A DNA stretch of 64,000 nucleotides from Acinetobacter baretiae (GCF_015627105.1 NZ_VTDM01000009.1:124001-188000), one strand, 5' to 3'. Counted from the first letter of the stretch, positions 17,848-27,085 are shown. Made by a program: numbers and translations. Notes: generated by a model not told the origin, from the sequence alone.

Positions 17848-19058
17848 GTCAACCATCTGTAGCGATTGTGGGTGCTGGCCCTGCGGGACTAATGGCAGCA
17901 GACGTCTTAAGCCAACAAGGTTATGCAGTACAGGTATTTGAACAAATGCCATCAGCTGCACGTAAGTTTTTAATGGCAGGAAAAACAGGGCTTAATATTT
18001 CGCATATCGAACAGATTGAAGCATTTATTCAACGTTATGATGCGACAACGTGGGTAGGCCCATGGGTAGAAAAATACGATGCTTCTTGGATTCGAGCATG
18101 GATGCAAACACTTGGAATAGCGTCGTATGTTGGATCTTCAGGGAGAATTTTTCCTGTGGAAATGAAAGCTGCTCCGTTATTACGTGCATGGTTAACGCGT
18201 TTACAGCAACAAGGTGTGCAATTTTATTATCGGCATCGTTGTATTGATTTAATTGGACAATCTCTAACGTTGCAAAATACACGCGATGCAGAAGTGAAAA
18301 AACAATCTTTTGATGCTGTTATTTTAGCATGTGGGGCGGTATCTTGGCAGAAACTTGGTAGTGACGGACGTTGGTTGGCATGGATGGCTTCAGATGAGGT
18401 CAATCCATTTCAGCCAAGTAATGCAGGAGTAGTGCGTACATGGTCTGAATATATGCAACCGATCTTTGGCCAACCCTTGAAAGGAATTCGTGCGTGGGTG
18501 GAAACGGAAGAAAATGCAGTGACAGGCGATATTATTCTTACCCAATATGGTTTTGAAAGTGGTGTGATTTATCGTTTAAATCGTGCCTTACGAGTACAAG
18601 GCATAACATCGAAAAAATACGTGTTAAATGTAGATTTATTGCCTCAAATTTCTTATGAACAACTTGTACTTCGACTAATACAGTATAGAAAGCAATCTTT
18701 AAATAATCGGTTACGTAAAACAGGCTTAGATGCAGTAAAATCAGCATTACTTAAAGAAATCGTTGATCGTGGCCAATGGTCAAATGCCGAAATAATGGCA
18801 TTACATATTAAAAAATTATCCATCGATTTAAATGGGTTTAGACCCATAGATGAAGCGATTAGCTGTGCAGGTGGCATTAAACAAACGGCTTTAAGTACAG
18901 AATTGCAACTCAAGAGCCAACCTCATGTGTTTTGCTGTGGTGAAATGCTAGATTGGGATGCGCCTACGGGCGGATATTTGCTGACTGCATGTTTGGCGAG
19001 TGGTCGTGTTGCAGGGCATGGTGTTGATCGTTTTTTATCGCAAAAAAGTGAATCGTAA
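17844..19058 (+). CDS. NAD(P)/FAD-dependent oxidoreductase, YhiN/HI0933-like (TIGR03862 type)
   Basis: A 404-residue flavoprotein. The FAD-binding motif VAIVGAGPAGLMAADVL is at the N-terminus, followed by the HI0933 signature RKFLMAGKTGLNISH and, near the C-terminus, CCGEMLDWDAPTGGYLLTACLASGRVAG. This matches the TIGR03862 subgroup of the BaiN/YhiN family. Its physiological reaction is unknown. It overlaps the TrmB-like gene by four bases, so the two probably act together or share control. Confidence 0.9.
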   Translation: MSQPSVAIVGAGPAGLMAADVLSQQGYAVQVFEQMPSAARKFLMAGKTGLNISHIEQIEAFIQRYDATTWVGPWVEKYDASWIRAWMQTLGIASYVGSSGRIFPVEMKAAPLLRAWLTRLQQQGVQFYYRHRCIDLIGQSLTLQNTRDAEVKKQSFDAVILACGAVSWQKLGSDGRWLAWMASDEVNPFQPSNAGVVRTWSEYMQPIFGQPLKGIRAWVETEENAVTGDIILTQYGFESGVIYRLNRALRVQGITSKKYVLNVDLLPQISYEQLVLRLIQYRKQSLNNRLRKTGLDAVKSALLKEIVDRGQWSNAEIMALHIKKLSIDLNGFRPIDEAISCAGGIKQTALSTELQLKSQPHVFCCGEMLDWDAPTGGYLLTACLASGRVAGHGVDRFLSQKSES

Positions 19059-19962
19059 TGATACATTGAGCTGTGTTGATCTCATCAGTAGCCTTGGTCT
19101 GATATAATAAACACAGCCCATCGAGCCAGCAAAATATAATAACTTTGAAATGATTTTTTTCGATCAAATATGCGTTTATATGAAAATACATGTAAACGTA
19201 GATGGGTATTGTTGGCTAATTACACAGATATTAAGATGAACAACCGAAGATATTTTATGGTGATTACACGCATACTTTTTTAAAAGGTAGAGTTTTAACA
19301 AAATCATTGCGAGTATTTTTAGTATACGTTTAGAGTATGATCAGGTCGATAAAATCTAGCCTATAATTTTTTAGGAAATATGTATTTGAGCAATTGCATG
19401 GTTCATACTTTTTTCTGTACTTTCGCTCAGTAAATATAAAAACCTTAAATATTTATTTGTTTTATCGAGACAAATATTTCTATAGTGAAACCGTGAAACC
19501 GTGAAACCGTGAAACCGTGAAACCGTGAAACCGTGAAACCGTGAAACCGTGAAACCGTGAAACCGTGAAACCGTGAAACCGTGAAACCGTGAAACCGTGA
19601 AACCGTGAAACCGTGAAACCGTCTAATGATTCATGCAAATAATATTAAAGGCTTCGCTATATGTATTCTTTAATTGTTAATTGTATTTCTGATCCGCGAT
19701 TTGAGTGATATAACACTTATTTTCATTATTTGTATTTATTTTTTAGGTGAAATTGCCGTGTTTGCCATACACGATGGTCATAAAAAACTGCTTATTTAAA
19801 TAAAATTAGATAAAACAGTAGTTTAATGATAAGTCTTAGCCATAATTTGGATTATCTTTATATTTTCTAATTAAAATAATGATTCAAGAGCGTTTTATTT
19901 AAGCTCATCTTGTTAAGCTTTATCATCAAAGAAAATTTTAAAAAATAATCAGGAGAAGCACA
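19059..19962. other. Gene-free stretch with octamer repeat array, upstream of crcB
   Basis: About 900 bases with no credible gene. It holds an imperfect hairpin just after the flavoprotein gene (arms GCTGTGTT at 19070 and AACACAGC at 19110), a 17-copy 8-bp tandem repeat (19485-19620), and very AT-rich DNA leading to crcB. I looked for a fluoride riboswitch before crcB and did not find its conserved pieces. Confidence 0.7.
19485..19620. repeat. 17 perfect tandem copies of GTGAAACC
   Basis: Exactly 136 bases made of 17 identical octamers with no mismatch, followed by two bases of an eighteenth. The array is intergenic, about 340 bases upstream of crcB. Because 8 is not a multiple of 3, every plus-strand frame meets TGA within 24 bases, while all minus-strand frames stay open through the array (repeating GFTVSRFH); no start and frame around it make a believable gene. 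Perfect identity suggests recent slippage expansion. Confidence 0.97.
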
Positions 19963-20343
19963 GTGGGGTATTCATTATTTGCAATCGCATGTGGTTCTGT
20001 TCTCGGAGGATGGTTGCGTTGGTTTATTGGCCTCAAGCTCAATACGCTATACGCTTCAATTCCTTTAGGTACGGTCTGTGTAAATTTAGTCGGTGGTTTT
20101 ATTATTGGTTTTTTAGTGGCTTTTTTTGCACAAAGTACGTTGAGTGAACAGTATAAATTATTTTTGATTACAGGTTTCTGTGGTGGATTAACCACATTTT
20201 CCACTTTCTCAGTAGAGGTCGTGGCAATGTTACAACAGGGGCGAGTGACAACAGCTTTGCTTACTATTGCGATACATGTTGTTGGTGCATTGCTGTGTAC
20301 GTTGGCAGGAATGGCAAGTTATCATTATGTCACCACCTCTTAG
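19963..20343 (+). CDS. crcB: Fluoride channel CrcB/Fluc
   Basis: A 126-residue inner-membrane protein with four membrane segments, the dual-topology fluoride exporter. Signatures are GGWLRWFIGLK, the pore asparagine in VNLVGGFIIGF, and TGFCGGLTTFSTFSVE with the conserved Phe/Thr track. Translation starts at GTG, supported by AGGAG seven bases upstream. It is monocistronic and convergent with the HopJ-family gene. Confidence 0.95.
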   Translation: MGYSLFAIACGSVLGGWLRWFIGLKLNTLYASIPLGTVCVNLVGGFIIGFLVAFFAQSTLSEQYKLFLITGFCGGLTTFSTFSVEVVAMLQQGRVTTALLTIAIHVVGALLCTLAGMASYHYVTTS

Positions 20344-20353
20344 GTGATGACAT
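20327..20353. terminator. Hairpin at the crcB stop
   Basis: Near-perfect 12-bp stem with one mismatch (ATGTCACCACCT / AGGTGATGACAT) overlapping the 3' end of crcB and facing the convergent HopJ-family gene. No T-run. Confidence 0.4.
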
Positions 20354-20370
20354 GATACTACGTCTGAAAT

Positions 20371-20715
20371 TTATCCTTTTTCTGCCAATACAGCCCCTGA
20401 AAAAACCACACCATTCCAGCCATGTTGCATAAACTGGCGAATATTTTGATGATCGTGGCCATCTGGTGTATCAATTACACTTTGATAATGCTCGGCAAAT
20501 AAATTTAAAGTTTGTGCTTGGTCTAATTGTTGTAACTGCGCAAAATACAGTACTTTAGCACTGCCTTGATTTTCATGGGCTGTATTCTGTTGCGCACCAT
20601 TTTTAAAGGCAGTAGGGGTATGTGTGTATAGTTCATCAATATACGCAATAATATCTTTAAATTGGCTGTGCTGTTGAAGCTGCTGTAAAATAAATTCTGC
20701 CATGTGTTGACTCAT
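20371..20715 (-). CDS. HopJ type III effector family protein
   Basis: A 114-residue protein whose C-terminal half (LNLFAEHYQSVIDTPDGHDHQNIRQFMQHGWNGVVFSGAVL) matches the HopJ family. Despite the name, the family is widespread in bacteria without type III secretion, and nothing here suggests secretion: there is no signal peptide, chaperone or secretion gene nearby. Function is unknown. The start could be ATG at 20715 or the in-frame ATG at 20703; neither has a strong ribosome binding site. Confidence 0.82.
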   Translation of the reverse strand: MSQHMAEFILQQLQQHSQFKDIIAYIDELYTHTPTAFKNGAQQNTAHENQGSAKVLYFAQLQQLDQAQTLNLFAEHYQSVIDTPDGHDHQNIRQFMQHGWNGVVFSGAVLAEKG

Positions 20716-20785
20716 ATAGGGTTAGGACATTGGCTACACGTTAGCAAGACTTTGTTCAAAAAGCGAGAGTATATTGATCGCTCTT

Positions 20786-22075
20786 TTATCGATCAGTAGG
20801 GGGAATTAACTCCTCAAAAAGATCATTTAAATTATCGTGCACTTTTAAATGAATTAAATTCCAATAGTGTCCAGAGACTGTACGATTAATCATGAGCGTA
20901 TCTGGGGATGGTCTAAATAAATCCCAATATTTGAGCGATTGTTTCGCTAATTTTACGCCATCATGATGCGCACTATTTTCAGCAAAGTCATAATCTTTGG
21001 TCAATGGGCGCAGTAAAACATCTAACCATTGTTCATATAATGCTGGAGGAAACGCATTTTTTTCAGTGAGCGCACGTAGTGCCACCATGTGGTCTTCGAG
21101 AGCATTTAAATCGTTGTTTCTAGCGGCTGAAATCAGTTGTTTAAAATGTTGAATAATTTCAGGAGAGACAATTTTAACACCACCATAATCATACACCACT
21201 ACTTCACCATTTTCTCTAAAGGAAAAGTTGCCAGGGTGAGGGTCGCAATGAAAACGTCTTAAATAGAAAATTTCTTGTCCCATTGCACGAAATAAGCGTT
21301 TACCTAATTCATTTCTCAATGGTTGAGGCCATGAACTTGCGGTTTGTATGCTTTCGCCTGGTTCGTAACTTAATGTGAGAATATGGCGTGTAGATAAATG
21401 TTTGTAAATAGATGGAATAATAATTTTAGTATCTAAGTTGGCGTGAAACGAGCGAGCAACTTCTAAATTTTGTGCTTCTATTTCGTAATTAAGCTCGTTA
21501 CTTAAACTTTCTTGTATTTCATTAAACAATTGATCTTGTAGCTTTTTATCTATTTTAAGTACGCCCATAAGTCGTAATGCTAAACGAACTTGTTTTAAAT
21601 CGCTTTCGCAAGCTTCATCTACACCCGGGTACTGTACTTTAACAACGACATCTTCACCACTATGAAGTTTTGCTCTGTGTACTTGGCCAATAGAAGCTGC
21701 TGCAAAAGGTGTTTCATCAAAAGATGCAAAGATCGTATGTAATGGTTGTGCTAGCTCTTTTTCAATATATGGTTTAATTTGATCAAACGGCATTGCAGGC
21801 GCTTGACGTTGTAATTTTTCAATGGCTTTACTGACTTCAGGTGGGAAAATATCTTTGTATTGAGATGCAATTTGCCCCACTTTCATCACAGCACCTTTCA
21901 TCTCACCTAACGTGTTGGCAATTTGCACCCCAATGTCATGAAATAATTGTTGCTTTGCAGATGTTTTTTCAGTTTCATTAGAAGTGATATTGCGAATGGT
22001 ATTAGATACAGTTTTGCTCGCAATACTTGCTGTCATGGTGGCGAGTTTTAAAAAGCGTTTGCTTGATGATGCCAT
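20786..22075 (-). CDS. ABC1/AarF/UbiB-family atypical kinase-like protein
   Basis: A protein of about 429 residues of the ABC1 (AarF/UbiB/COQ8) family. Hallmarks are KVGQIASQ (the KxGQ inhibitory helix), the alanine-rich nucleotide loop FAAASIGQVHRA, a VVVKVQYPG strand with the lysine, HCDPHPGN as catalytic loop, and VYDYGGV where most members have DFG. No C-terminal membrane helices as in UbiB are seen, so this is likely the soluble paralogue with an unclear role in quinone or lipid metabolism. The ATG at 22075 is chosen over a TTG six bases further upstream. Confidence 0.88.
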   Translation of the reverse strand: MASSSKRFLKLATMTASIASKTVSNTIRNITSNETEKTSAKQQLFHDIGVQIANTLGEMKGAVMKVGQIASQYKDIFPPEVSKAIEKLQRQAPAMPFDQIKPYIEKELAQPLHTIFASFDETPFAAASIGQVHRAKLHSGEDVVVKVQYPGVDEACESDLKQVRLALRLMGVLKIDKKLQDQLFNEIQESLSNELNYEIEAQNLEVARSFHANLDTKIIIPSIYKHLSTRHILTLSYEPGESIQTASSWPQPLRNELGKRLFRAMGQEIFYLRRFHCDPHPGNFSFRENGEVVVYDYGGVKIVSPEIIQHFKQLISAARNNDLNALEDHMVALRALTEKNAFPPALYEQWLDVLLRPLTKDYDFAENSAHHDGVKLAKQSLKYWDLFRPSPDTLMINRTVSGHYWNLIHLKVHDNLNDLFEELIPPTDR

Positions 22076-22175
22076 AGCCAATAGCCTTTTTTTATAACTA
22101 AGATTTATGCAAAATAATAACGGTGTTGTTGTATACAGTATATCTATTCGTGTTCAATTTTTGTTGTTCGGTAAA

Positions 22176-22201
22176 CAGTGTGGAAAAGATTTTCCACACT
22201 G
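22176..22201. terminator. Hairpin downstream of secB
   Basis: A perfect 12-bp inverted repeat (CAGTGTGGAAAA / TTTTCCACACTG) with only two bases between the arms, directly after the secB stop on the minus strand. The downstream T content is modest (TGTTTACC). Confidence 0.55.
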
Positions 22202-22209
22202 CGATCGCT

Positions 22210-22668
22210 TTATGCTTTGCCTTCAGCTTCAGCCGCAGCCATTTGCGCACGCTGTAAGTTAGCTTCAAATTCTGCATCGAAGTTAATAGGTGTTAGCAAT
22301 AATTGCGGGAAGCTACCTTTAGTGACTAAGTCATTCACTGCTTCACGTAAAAATGGGAACAAAATATTTGGGCAATATGCCCCCAAAATGTAAGGTAGGC
22401 GATCTTCTTCAACGCCATCAACCAAGAAAATTCCTGCTTGTGTGACATCTACAATAAAAGCTGTTTCAGACGCATTTTTTGCTTCTACAACCACTTTTAA
22501 TGCAACTTCAAAATGCGTATCATCGACTTTATCGGCAGTTGACGATAGGTTGATGTTCAGTTCAGGTTGCCATTCTTTTGTAAAAACATGTGCCCCAGGA
22601 ACTTCAAAAGAAACATCTTTGGTATATAGACGTTCAAGTGCCAATTGCGGTTGTTGTTCTTCGCTCAT
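22210..22668 (-). CDS. secB: Protein-export chaperone SecB
   Basis: SecB, the tetrameric cytosolic chaperone that holds preproteins unfolded and delivers them to SecA. The 152-residue product has the expected length with [21 protein letters not shown] at the N-terminus and [37 protein letters not shown] at the C-terminus. AAAGGA precedes the ATG. It is last in the rhodanese-grxC-secB operon, the same order as E. coli yibN-grxC-secB. Confidence 0.97.
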   Translation of the reverse strand: MSEEQQPQLALERLYTKDVSFEVPGAHVFTKEWQPELNINLSSTADKVDDTHFEVALKVVVEAKNASETAFIVDVTQAGIFLVDGVEEDRLPYILGAYCPNILFPFLREAVNDLVTKGSFPQLLLTPINFDAEFEANLQRAQMAAAEAEGKA

Positions 22669-22691
22669 TATAAAGTCCTTTGTGTTAAAAT

Positions 22692-22946
22692 TTAAGCCAC
22701 CAGATCATCAAGTTTACCTTCACGATCAAGCGCATAAAGTTGATCAAAACCACCAATAAATTGGTCATTGATAAAAATTTGAGGAACCGTACGATAATTC
22801 GTTTTTTGCATCAATTCTGTACGAACTTCAGGCGCCTCATTTGATAAATTTACTTCTTTATATTCAATGCCTTTACGCTGTAAAAGTTGTTTTGCACGAA
22901 CGCAATATGGGCATACTGTAGTTGAGTAGACAACAACTTTTGACAT
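22692..22946 (-). CDS. grxC: Glutaredoxin 3
   Basis: An 84-residue glutaredoxin with the dithiol active site CPYC ([15 protein letters not shown]) and the glutathione-binding segments TVPQIFIND and GGFDQLYAL. It reduces disulfides using glutathione. The ATG at 22946 is chosen because GGAGA lies six to seven bases upstream; a TTG 12 bases earlier is less likely. It is the middle gene of the rhodanese-grxC-secB cluster. Confidence 0.96.
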   Translation of the reverse strand: MSKVVVYSTTVCPYCVRAKQLLQRKGIEYKEVNLSNEAPEVRTELMQKTNYRTVPQIFINDQFIGGFDQLYALDREGKLDDLVA

Positions 22947-22962
22947 ACTTTTCTCCAAAATC

Positions 22963-23370
22963 TTATTTAGGTTTAACCAATGGTAACCCTTGAGCTTTCC
23001 AATTGGCTACACCACCATCTAAACGATAGCTGTCGCTGTGATTCACTTGTGATAATGCTGATCCTGCAACTTGACCTAGGTTACAAATGAATACCAAAGG
23101 ACGTTCCGATGTTTTTAATTCTTCAATATGACTTGCAAGTTTACTGTACGGAATATTACGACTACCACTAATGTGTCCTTCGCGGTAATCTTTGGCATCT
23201 CTTAAATCAATGAGCATTGCATTTTTAGCTTTAACTAAAATACCAAGGGATTGTGCCGATATTTTGCGACCGTTGCGTTTACCCTCAACAACAAAAAATG
23301 ATACGATAAGAATCGCAAGCAGAGCAAACAAAAAGGGGTGATTCCCCATAAATTCGAACCAACGTTCCAC
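22963..23370 (-). CDS. Membrane-anchored rhodanese-domain protein (YibN-like)
   Basis: A 135-residue protein with one N-terminal membrane helix (FLFALLAILIVSFFVV) and a single rhodanese domain (LIDLRDAKDYREGHISGSRNIPY). The catalytic-loop cysteine is present in VFICNLGQ. It resembles YibN and sits in the same cluster position ahead of grxC and secB. The start is GTG at 23370, supported by AGGTGA upstream. The sulfur acceptor is not known. Confidence 0.9.
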   Translation of the reverse strand: MERWFEFMGNHPFLFALLAILIVSFFVVEGKRNGRKISAQSLGILVKAKNAMLIDLRDAKDYREGHISGSRNIPYSKLASHIEELKTSERPLVFICNLGQVAGSALSQVNHSDSYRLDGGVANWKAQGLPLVKPK

Positions 23371-23461
23371 AATTCACCTGATAACCGTTAAAAATGAGTT
23401 TGAGTATAGCTTATATTGATGGTGATCAAAAACCTCGCTTCAAGGGTAATCTCAAAGAAAT

Positions 23462-24520
23462 TTAGCTTTTTTGCTGTGCTTCTTGAATTTCATCGCATAG
23501 ACGTAAAAAACTCTCTAAACGTCTTGGTAAAATATCACCCTGTAATGCTGCTTTTTCTAAAGCACAATTCTTGGCCTGTTTATGGGTACAATTTCTAAAT
23601 TGGCATTGACCAATTAACGCTGAAATTTCAGGAAATCCTGAATAAATGGCATCTTCTGTTAAATGCCATAAACCAAATTCACGAATGCCAGGGGAGTCAA
23701 TAAGGGCACCACTTTGGCCAAAATCAATCAGTCGGGTCGATGTCGTGGTATGTTGGCCAAGTGCTGAATTTTCAGAAATAACATTAATTTTTTGTGAGGC
23801 ATCTGGCAAAATTGCATTAATTAATGAGCTTTTGCCAACACCTGATTGTCCAACAAATGCAACTGTTTCACCGTCAAGCCTTTGTGTTAAAGCATCAACG
23901 TGCCCATGTGCATGTGTGGTCATTACTTCATAACCTAATGCTTGATACTCTTGTAACAGTGTTTGAATATGATGATTTTGATCGATTAAGTCTGCTTTGT
24001 TGAGAACCAACAGTGTGGGAATGTTGGCATGTTGGCATGCGACTAAGTAGCGATCAATGAGTGTGGGTGCAGGTTCTGGTAGGGGTGCAAAAACAATGAC
24101 AATTAAACTGATATTGGCTGCAACGGGTTTAACTTTATGGTAACGATCTGGACGTGTGAGTAAGGATTGTCTGGCGTGAATTGCAGTAATAATACCTAGA
24201 CCTGTATTGGGGTCTGCTTGCCATGTCACACGATCACCTGTCACGAGTAGTTCAAGGTTAGTTCGTGTATGACAACGCCAAACACTGCCTAATGTGATGG
24301 GCTTCCAAAAAGGTTCTGGGTCATTTGGCCCAACCGTGGGTTTTTCAGGATGTATTTCAGGCACAGACAATGCCTTAATTTCAAGTTGACGTCCATAATG
24401 TTGAACGACAAGACCTTCAAGGTCATTAGATGTATCTAGATCATCTTGTCGAGATTGATGTTGTTTATGAATGCGTCGCTTTTGCTGGTCGGTTAAACGT
24501 CGTTTACGAATGAGAGCCAT
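23462..24520 (-). CDS. rsgA: Small-subunit ribosome maturation GTPase RsgA
   Basis: RsgA (YjeQ), a circularly permuted GTPase that acts late in 30S subunit assembly. The G motifs occur in permuted order: VLNKADL (G4), then GQSGVGKSSLINAI (G1), then DSPGIREFGLW (G3). An OB-like N-terminal region precedes them and a zinc knuckle (Cys, CTH, Cys near the end) follows. The 352-residue length is normal. It is divergent from orn, as in many gammaproteobacteria. Confidence 0.96.
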   Translation of the reverse strand: MALIRKRRLTDQQKRRIHKQHQSRQDDLDTSNDLEGLVVQHYGRQLEIKALSVPEIHPEKPTVGPNDPEPFWKPITLGSVWRCHTRTNLELLVTGDRVTWQADPNTGLGIITAIHARQSLLTRPDRYHKVKPVAANISLIVIVFAPLPEPAPTLIDRYLVACQHANIPTLLVLNKADLIDQNHHIQTLLQEYQALGYEVMTTHAHGHVDALTQRLDGETVAFVGQSGVGKSSLINAILPDASQKINVISENSALGQHTTTSTRLIDFGQSGALIDSPGIREFGLWHLTEDAIYSGFPEISALIGQCQFRNCTHKQAKNCALEKAALQGDILPRRLESFLRLCDEIQEAQQKS

Positions 24521-24638
24521 TCAAACCCTGAAACAAAATAGATAAACCGCAAAAATAGCATGAAGGCGGAGACAATTACAGCCAAGACAGGATAAATTTG
24601 CTAATATTAATATTTATTAATGAATAAGCATTGATTTC

Positions 24639-25190
24639 ATGAGCAGCACATTACAAACGCGGTTAATTTGGATTGACCTTGAAATGACAGGGCTAGACAC
24701 AGACAACGATAAGATTATCGAAATTGCAACGATTATTACCGATGATCATTTAAATATTCTTGCCGAAGGCCCTGTGTTAGCAGTACATCAGCCAGATACG
24801 ATTTTGAATGCGATGGATGAATGGAATACGCGTCAGCATGGTCAATCTGGTTTAATTCAGCGTGTGCGCCGTAGTACGCTCACGATACGAGATGCAGAGT
24901 TGCAAACGCTTGAGTTTTTAAAAAAATGGGTATCACCAAAATCATCTCCAATGTGTGGTAATTCTATTTGCCAAGACCGTCGTTTTATGCACCGTTTAAT
25001 GCCTGAATTAGAGCAATTCTTTCATTATCGTCATTTAGATGTTTCTTCGGTGAAAGAGCTTGCCAAGCGTTGGAGACCAGAAATTATGGATGGTCTTAAA
25101 AAAGAAGCGTCTCATTTGGCATTAGATGATATTAGGGATTCCATTCGTGAGCTGAAATATTATCGAGAATATTTCTTTATTACTAATTAA
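24639..25190 (+). CDS. orn: Oligoribonuclease
   Basis: Orn, the DEDDh exonuclease that degrades 2-5 nt RNAs and diribonucleotides, including pGpG from cyclic-di-GMP turnover. The 183-residue product shows the first acidic motif [10 protein letters not shown], then [10 protein letters not shown], and the [11 protein letters not shown] motif with catalytic His and Asp. The ATG at 24639 is preceded by an AT-rich leader. Confidence 0.97.
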   Translation: MSSTLQTRLIWIDLEMTGLDTDNDKIIEIATIITDDHLNILAEGPVLAVHQPDTILNAMDEWNTRQHGQSGLIQRVRRSTLTIRDAELQTLEFLKKWVSPKSSPMCGNSICQDRRFMHRLMPELEQFFHYRHLDVSSVKELAKRWRPEIMDGLKKEASHLALDDIRDSIRELKYYREYFFITN

Positions 25191-25238
25191 TAAAATCATC
25201 TGTTGTGTCATGATATTTGTAGAGTAATACCTGTTTGA

Positions 25239-25263
25239 CGATATTAAACACATCTTAATATCG
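25239..25263. terminator. Hairpin downstream of orn
   Basis: Perfect 9-bp arms (CGATATTAA / TTAATATCG) with a seven-base loop in the orn to YccA-like gap. There is no T-tract, so it could also be an operator for the following gene. Confidence 0.35.
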
Positions 25264-25341
25264 TTACAAAAACGCTTTGTGATCATATGTTTTTGTACTT
25301 AAAATAGTTCAGTATCAACTACAACCTAAAAGAGTTGAATA

Positions 25342-26073
25342 ATGCAAAGTAATAACCCTATTTTAACGCGTGCAGAAACGCACGCAGATTATGCACAGCC
25401 CATGACCGTACAAGGTGCTGTGGGTAAGTCAGTCTTGTTAACGGCAATATCAGCCATTGCTGGTATTGCATTATTTTTTTACTGTGCCTTGAGCATGAAT
25501 GTTGGTATCGCTTATGCAGCAAGCATGGTGGGTGGTCTTGGTGGCTTTGTTTTAGCGTTAGTCATTACATTTAAGCCTAACACGGCACCGACATTAGCAA
25601 TTCCTTATGCCCTGTTTGAAGGCGCATTTTTGGGCGGTATTTCATTCGTTTTTCAAGCCAAATATCCTGGTGCTCCATTGCAAGCATTGTTAGCGACATT
25701 TGTGACGACATTGGTGATGTTTGGGCTGTATCGTGCAAAAATTATTCGTGCAACTGAAAAATTTAAAGCAGTTGTTTTATCTGCAACTATCGCTATTGCT
25801 CTAGTTTTTGTTGTACAAATGGTTATGAGCTTACTTTTTAGTTCATCTATTCCATATGTGTTTGAAAGCAATTGGTTGGGTATTGGTTTTGCCGCTTTTG
25901 TTGCTGTGATTGCATCATTAAATCTGATTTTAGACTTTGATTTAATTGAAAGCTCTGCAGAAGAACGTGCACCAAAAGCTTTTGAATGGACATGTGCAGT
26001 GGCTTTATTGGCAACATTGGTATGGATGTATGTGTCATTCTTACGTTTAATCGGTTTAACATCAAACGATTAA
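25342..26073 (+). CDS. Bax inhibitor-1/YccA family membrane protein
   Basis: A 243-residue inner-membrane protein with seven predicted membrane segments and the family segments YALFEGAFLGGISFVFQ and LNLILDFDLIESSAEERAPKAFEW. YccA-type proteins modulate FtsH protease; BI-1 homologues can conduct calcium. The exact role here is unknown. RBS candidate AAAGAG lies upstream. It ends in a clear terminator. Confidence 0.9.
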   Translation: MQSNNPILTRAETHADYAQPMTVQGAVGKSVLLTAISAIAGIALFFYCALSMNVGIAYAASMVGGLGGFVLALVITFKPNTAPTLAIPYALFEGAFLGGISFVFQAKYPGAPLQALLATFVTTLVMFGLYRAKIIRATEKFKAVVLSATIAIALVFVVQMVMSLLFSSSIPYVFESNWLGIGFAAFVAVIASLNLILDFDLIESSAEERAPKAFEWTCAVALLATLVWMYVSFLRLIGLTSND

Positions 26074-26092
26074 TTCGCGAATTGTTGAAAGA

Positions 26093-26129
26093 AAGCCATC
26101 TTTATTGTCACGATAAAGGTGGCTTTTTT
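26093..26129 (+). terminator. Rho-independent terminator after the BI-1/YccA gene
   Basis: A 12-bp stem with one G-T pair (AGCCATCTTTAT / ATAAAGGTGGCT) followed by six T. Confidence 0.88.
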
Positions 26130-26238
26130 ATGATGATGACGAAAAAAATTAAAAAAGATGCTTTATGCAATTTATAAATTGCCTCAAACTCGACAAAATA
26201 GACCATATTGATTAAAAACGTAAATGAGAGACCAGCAC

Positions 26239-27042
26239 ATGGCACAAGGACTACTGACAGGTAAACGCTTTTTAATTGCAGGCGTTGCAAGTAAATTATC
26301 AATTGCATATGGTATTGCACAAGCTTTGCATCGTGAAGGTGCAGAATTAGCATTCACTTATCCAAATGAAAAGCTAAAAAAACGTGTTGATGATTTTGCG
26401 GCAAGTTTTAATTCAACTTTAGTTTTTCCATGTGATGTGTCTGTAGATGGTGAAGTTGATGCAGCTTTTGCATCTATTGCTCAGCATTGGGATGGCCTAG
26501 ATGGTGTTATTCATTCTATTGGTTTTGCACCAGCGCATACTTTAGATGGTGACTTTACGGATGTGACCGATCGTGATGGATTTAAAGTTGCACATGATAT
26601 TAGTGCATATAGCTTTATTGAAATGGCACGTGCTGCAAAACCTTTATTAAAAGTACGTCAAGGGTGCTTATTGACACTAACGTATCAAGGTTCAGAACGT
26701 GTAATGCCGAATTACAATGTTATGGGTATGGCAAAAGCATCACTTGAAGCGGGTGTACGTTATCTTGCATCTAGTCTAGGTGCAGAGGGCATTCGTGTGA
26801 ATGCAATTTCAGCAGGTCCAATTCGTACGCTTGCAGCGTCTGGTATTAAGTCTTTCCGTAAAATGCTAGATGCCAACGAAAAAATCTCACCGCTGAAACG
26901 TAATGTAACGATTGAAGAAGTTGGTAATGCTGCTTTATTTTTATGCTCTCCGTGGGCATCGGGCATTACAGGTGAAATTATGTATGTGGATGCAGGCTTT
27001 AATACTGTAGGCATGAGTCCTGCAATGATGGATGATGAATAA
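26239..27042 (+). CDS. fabI: Enoyl-[acyl-carrier-protein] reductase FabI
   Basis: FabI reduces the trans-2-enoyl-ACP in each fatty-acid elongation cycle using NADH and is the target of triclosan. The 267-residue product has the divergent SDR loop [20 protein letters not shown] and the FabI catalytic pattern [10 protein letters not shown] (Tyr-x6-Lys). The ATG at 26239 ([10 protein letters not shown]) is preceded by GAGAG and matches family N-termini; an ATG at 26224 is also in frame. Confidence 0.97.
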   Translation: MAQGLLTGKRFLIAGVASKLSIAYGIAQALHREGAELAFTYPNEKLKKRVDDFAASFNSTLVFPCDVSVDGEVDAAFASIAQHWDGLDGVIHSIGFAPAHTLDGDFTDVTDRDGFKVAHDISAYSFIEMARAAKPLLKVRQGCLLTLTYQGSERVMPNYNVMGMAKASLEAGVRYLASSLGAEGIRVNAISAGPIRTLAASGIKSFRKMLDANEKISPLKRNVTIEEVGNAALFLCSPWASGITGEIMYVDAGFNTVGMSPAMMDDE

Positions 27043-27054
27043 TTTAAATGTTTT

Positions 27055-27081
27055 AAAAAAGCGACCAAAGGTCGCTTTTTT
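27055..27081. terminator. Bidirectional terminator between fabI and the efflux channel gene
   Basis: Six A, GCGACC, loop AAA, GGTCGC, six T: a symmetrical hairpin that terminates in both directions between two convergent genes. Confidence 0.93.
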
Positions 27082-27085
27082 AATG

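Noticed and set aside
19485..19620. Octamer array as a CRISPR array
   Set aside because: Units are 8 bp with no spacers between them and no cas genes nearby; it is a simple tandem repeat.
19485..19700. Minus-strand coding region through the octamer repeats (repeating GFTVSRFH)
   Set aside because: The frame is open only because the repeat has no stop codons on that strand; flanking stops and lack of a start with a ribosome binding site leave it too short to support.
19680..19962. Fluoride riboswitch upstream of crcB
   Set aside because: I could not find the conserved GGNGATGG start or the CTGATGACTCCTA-like end of the riboswitch in the leader.
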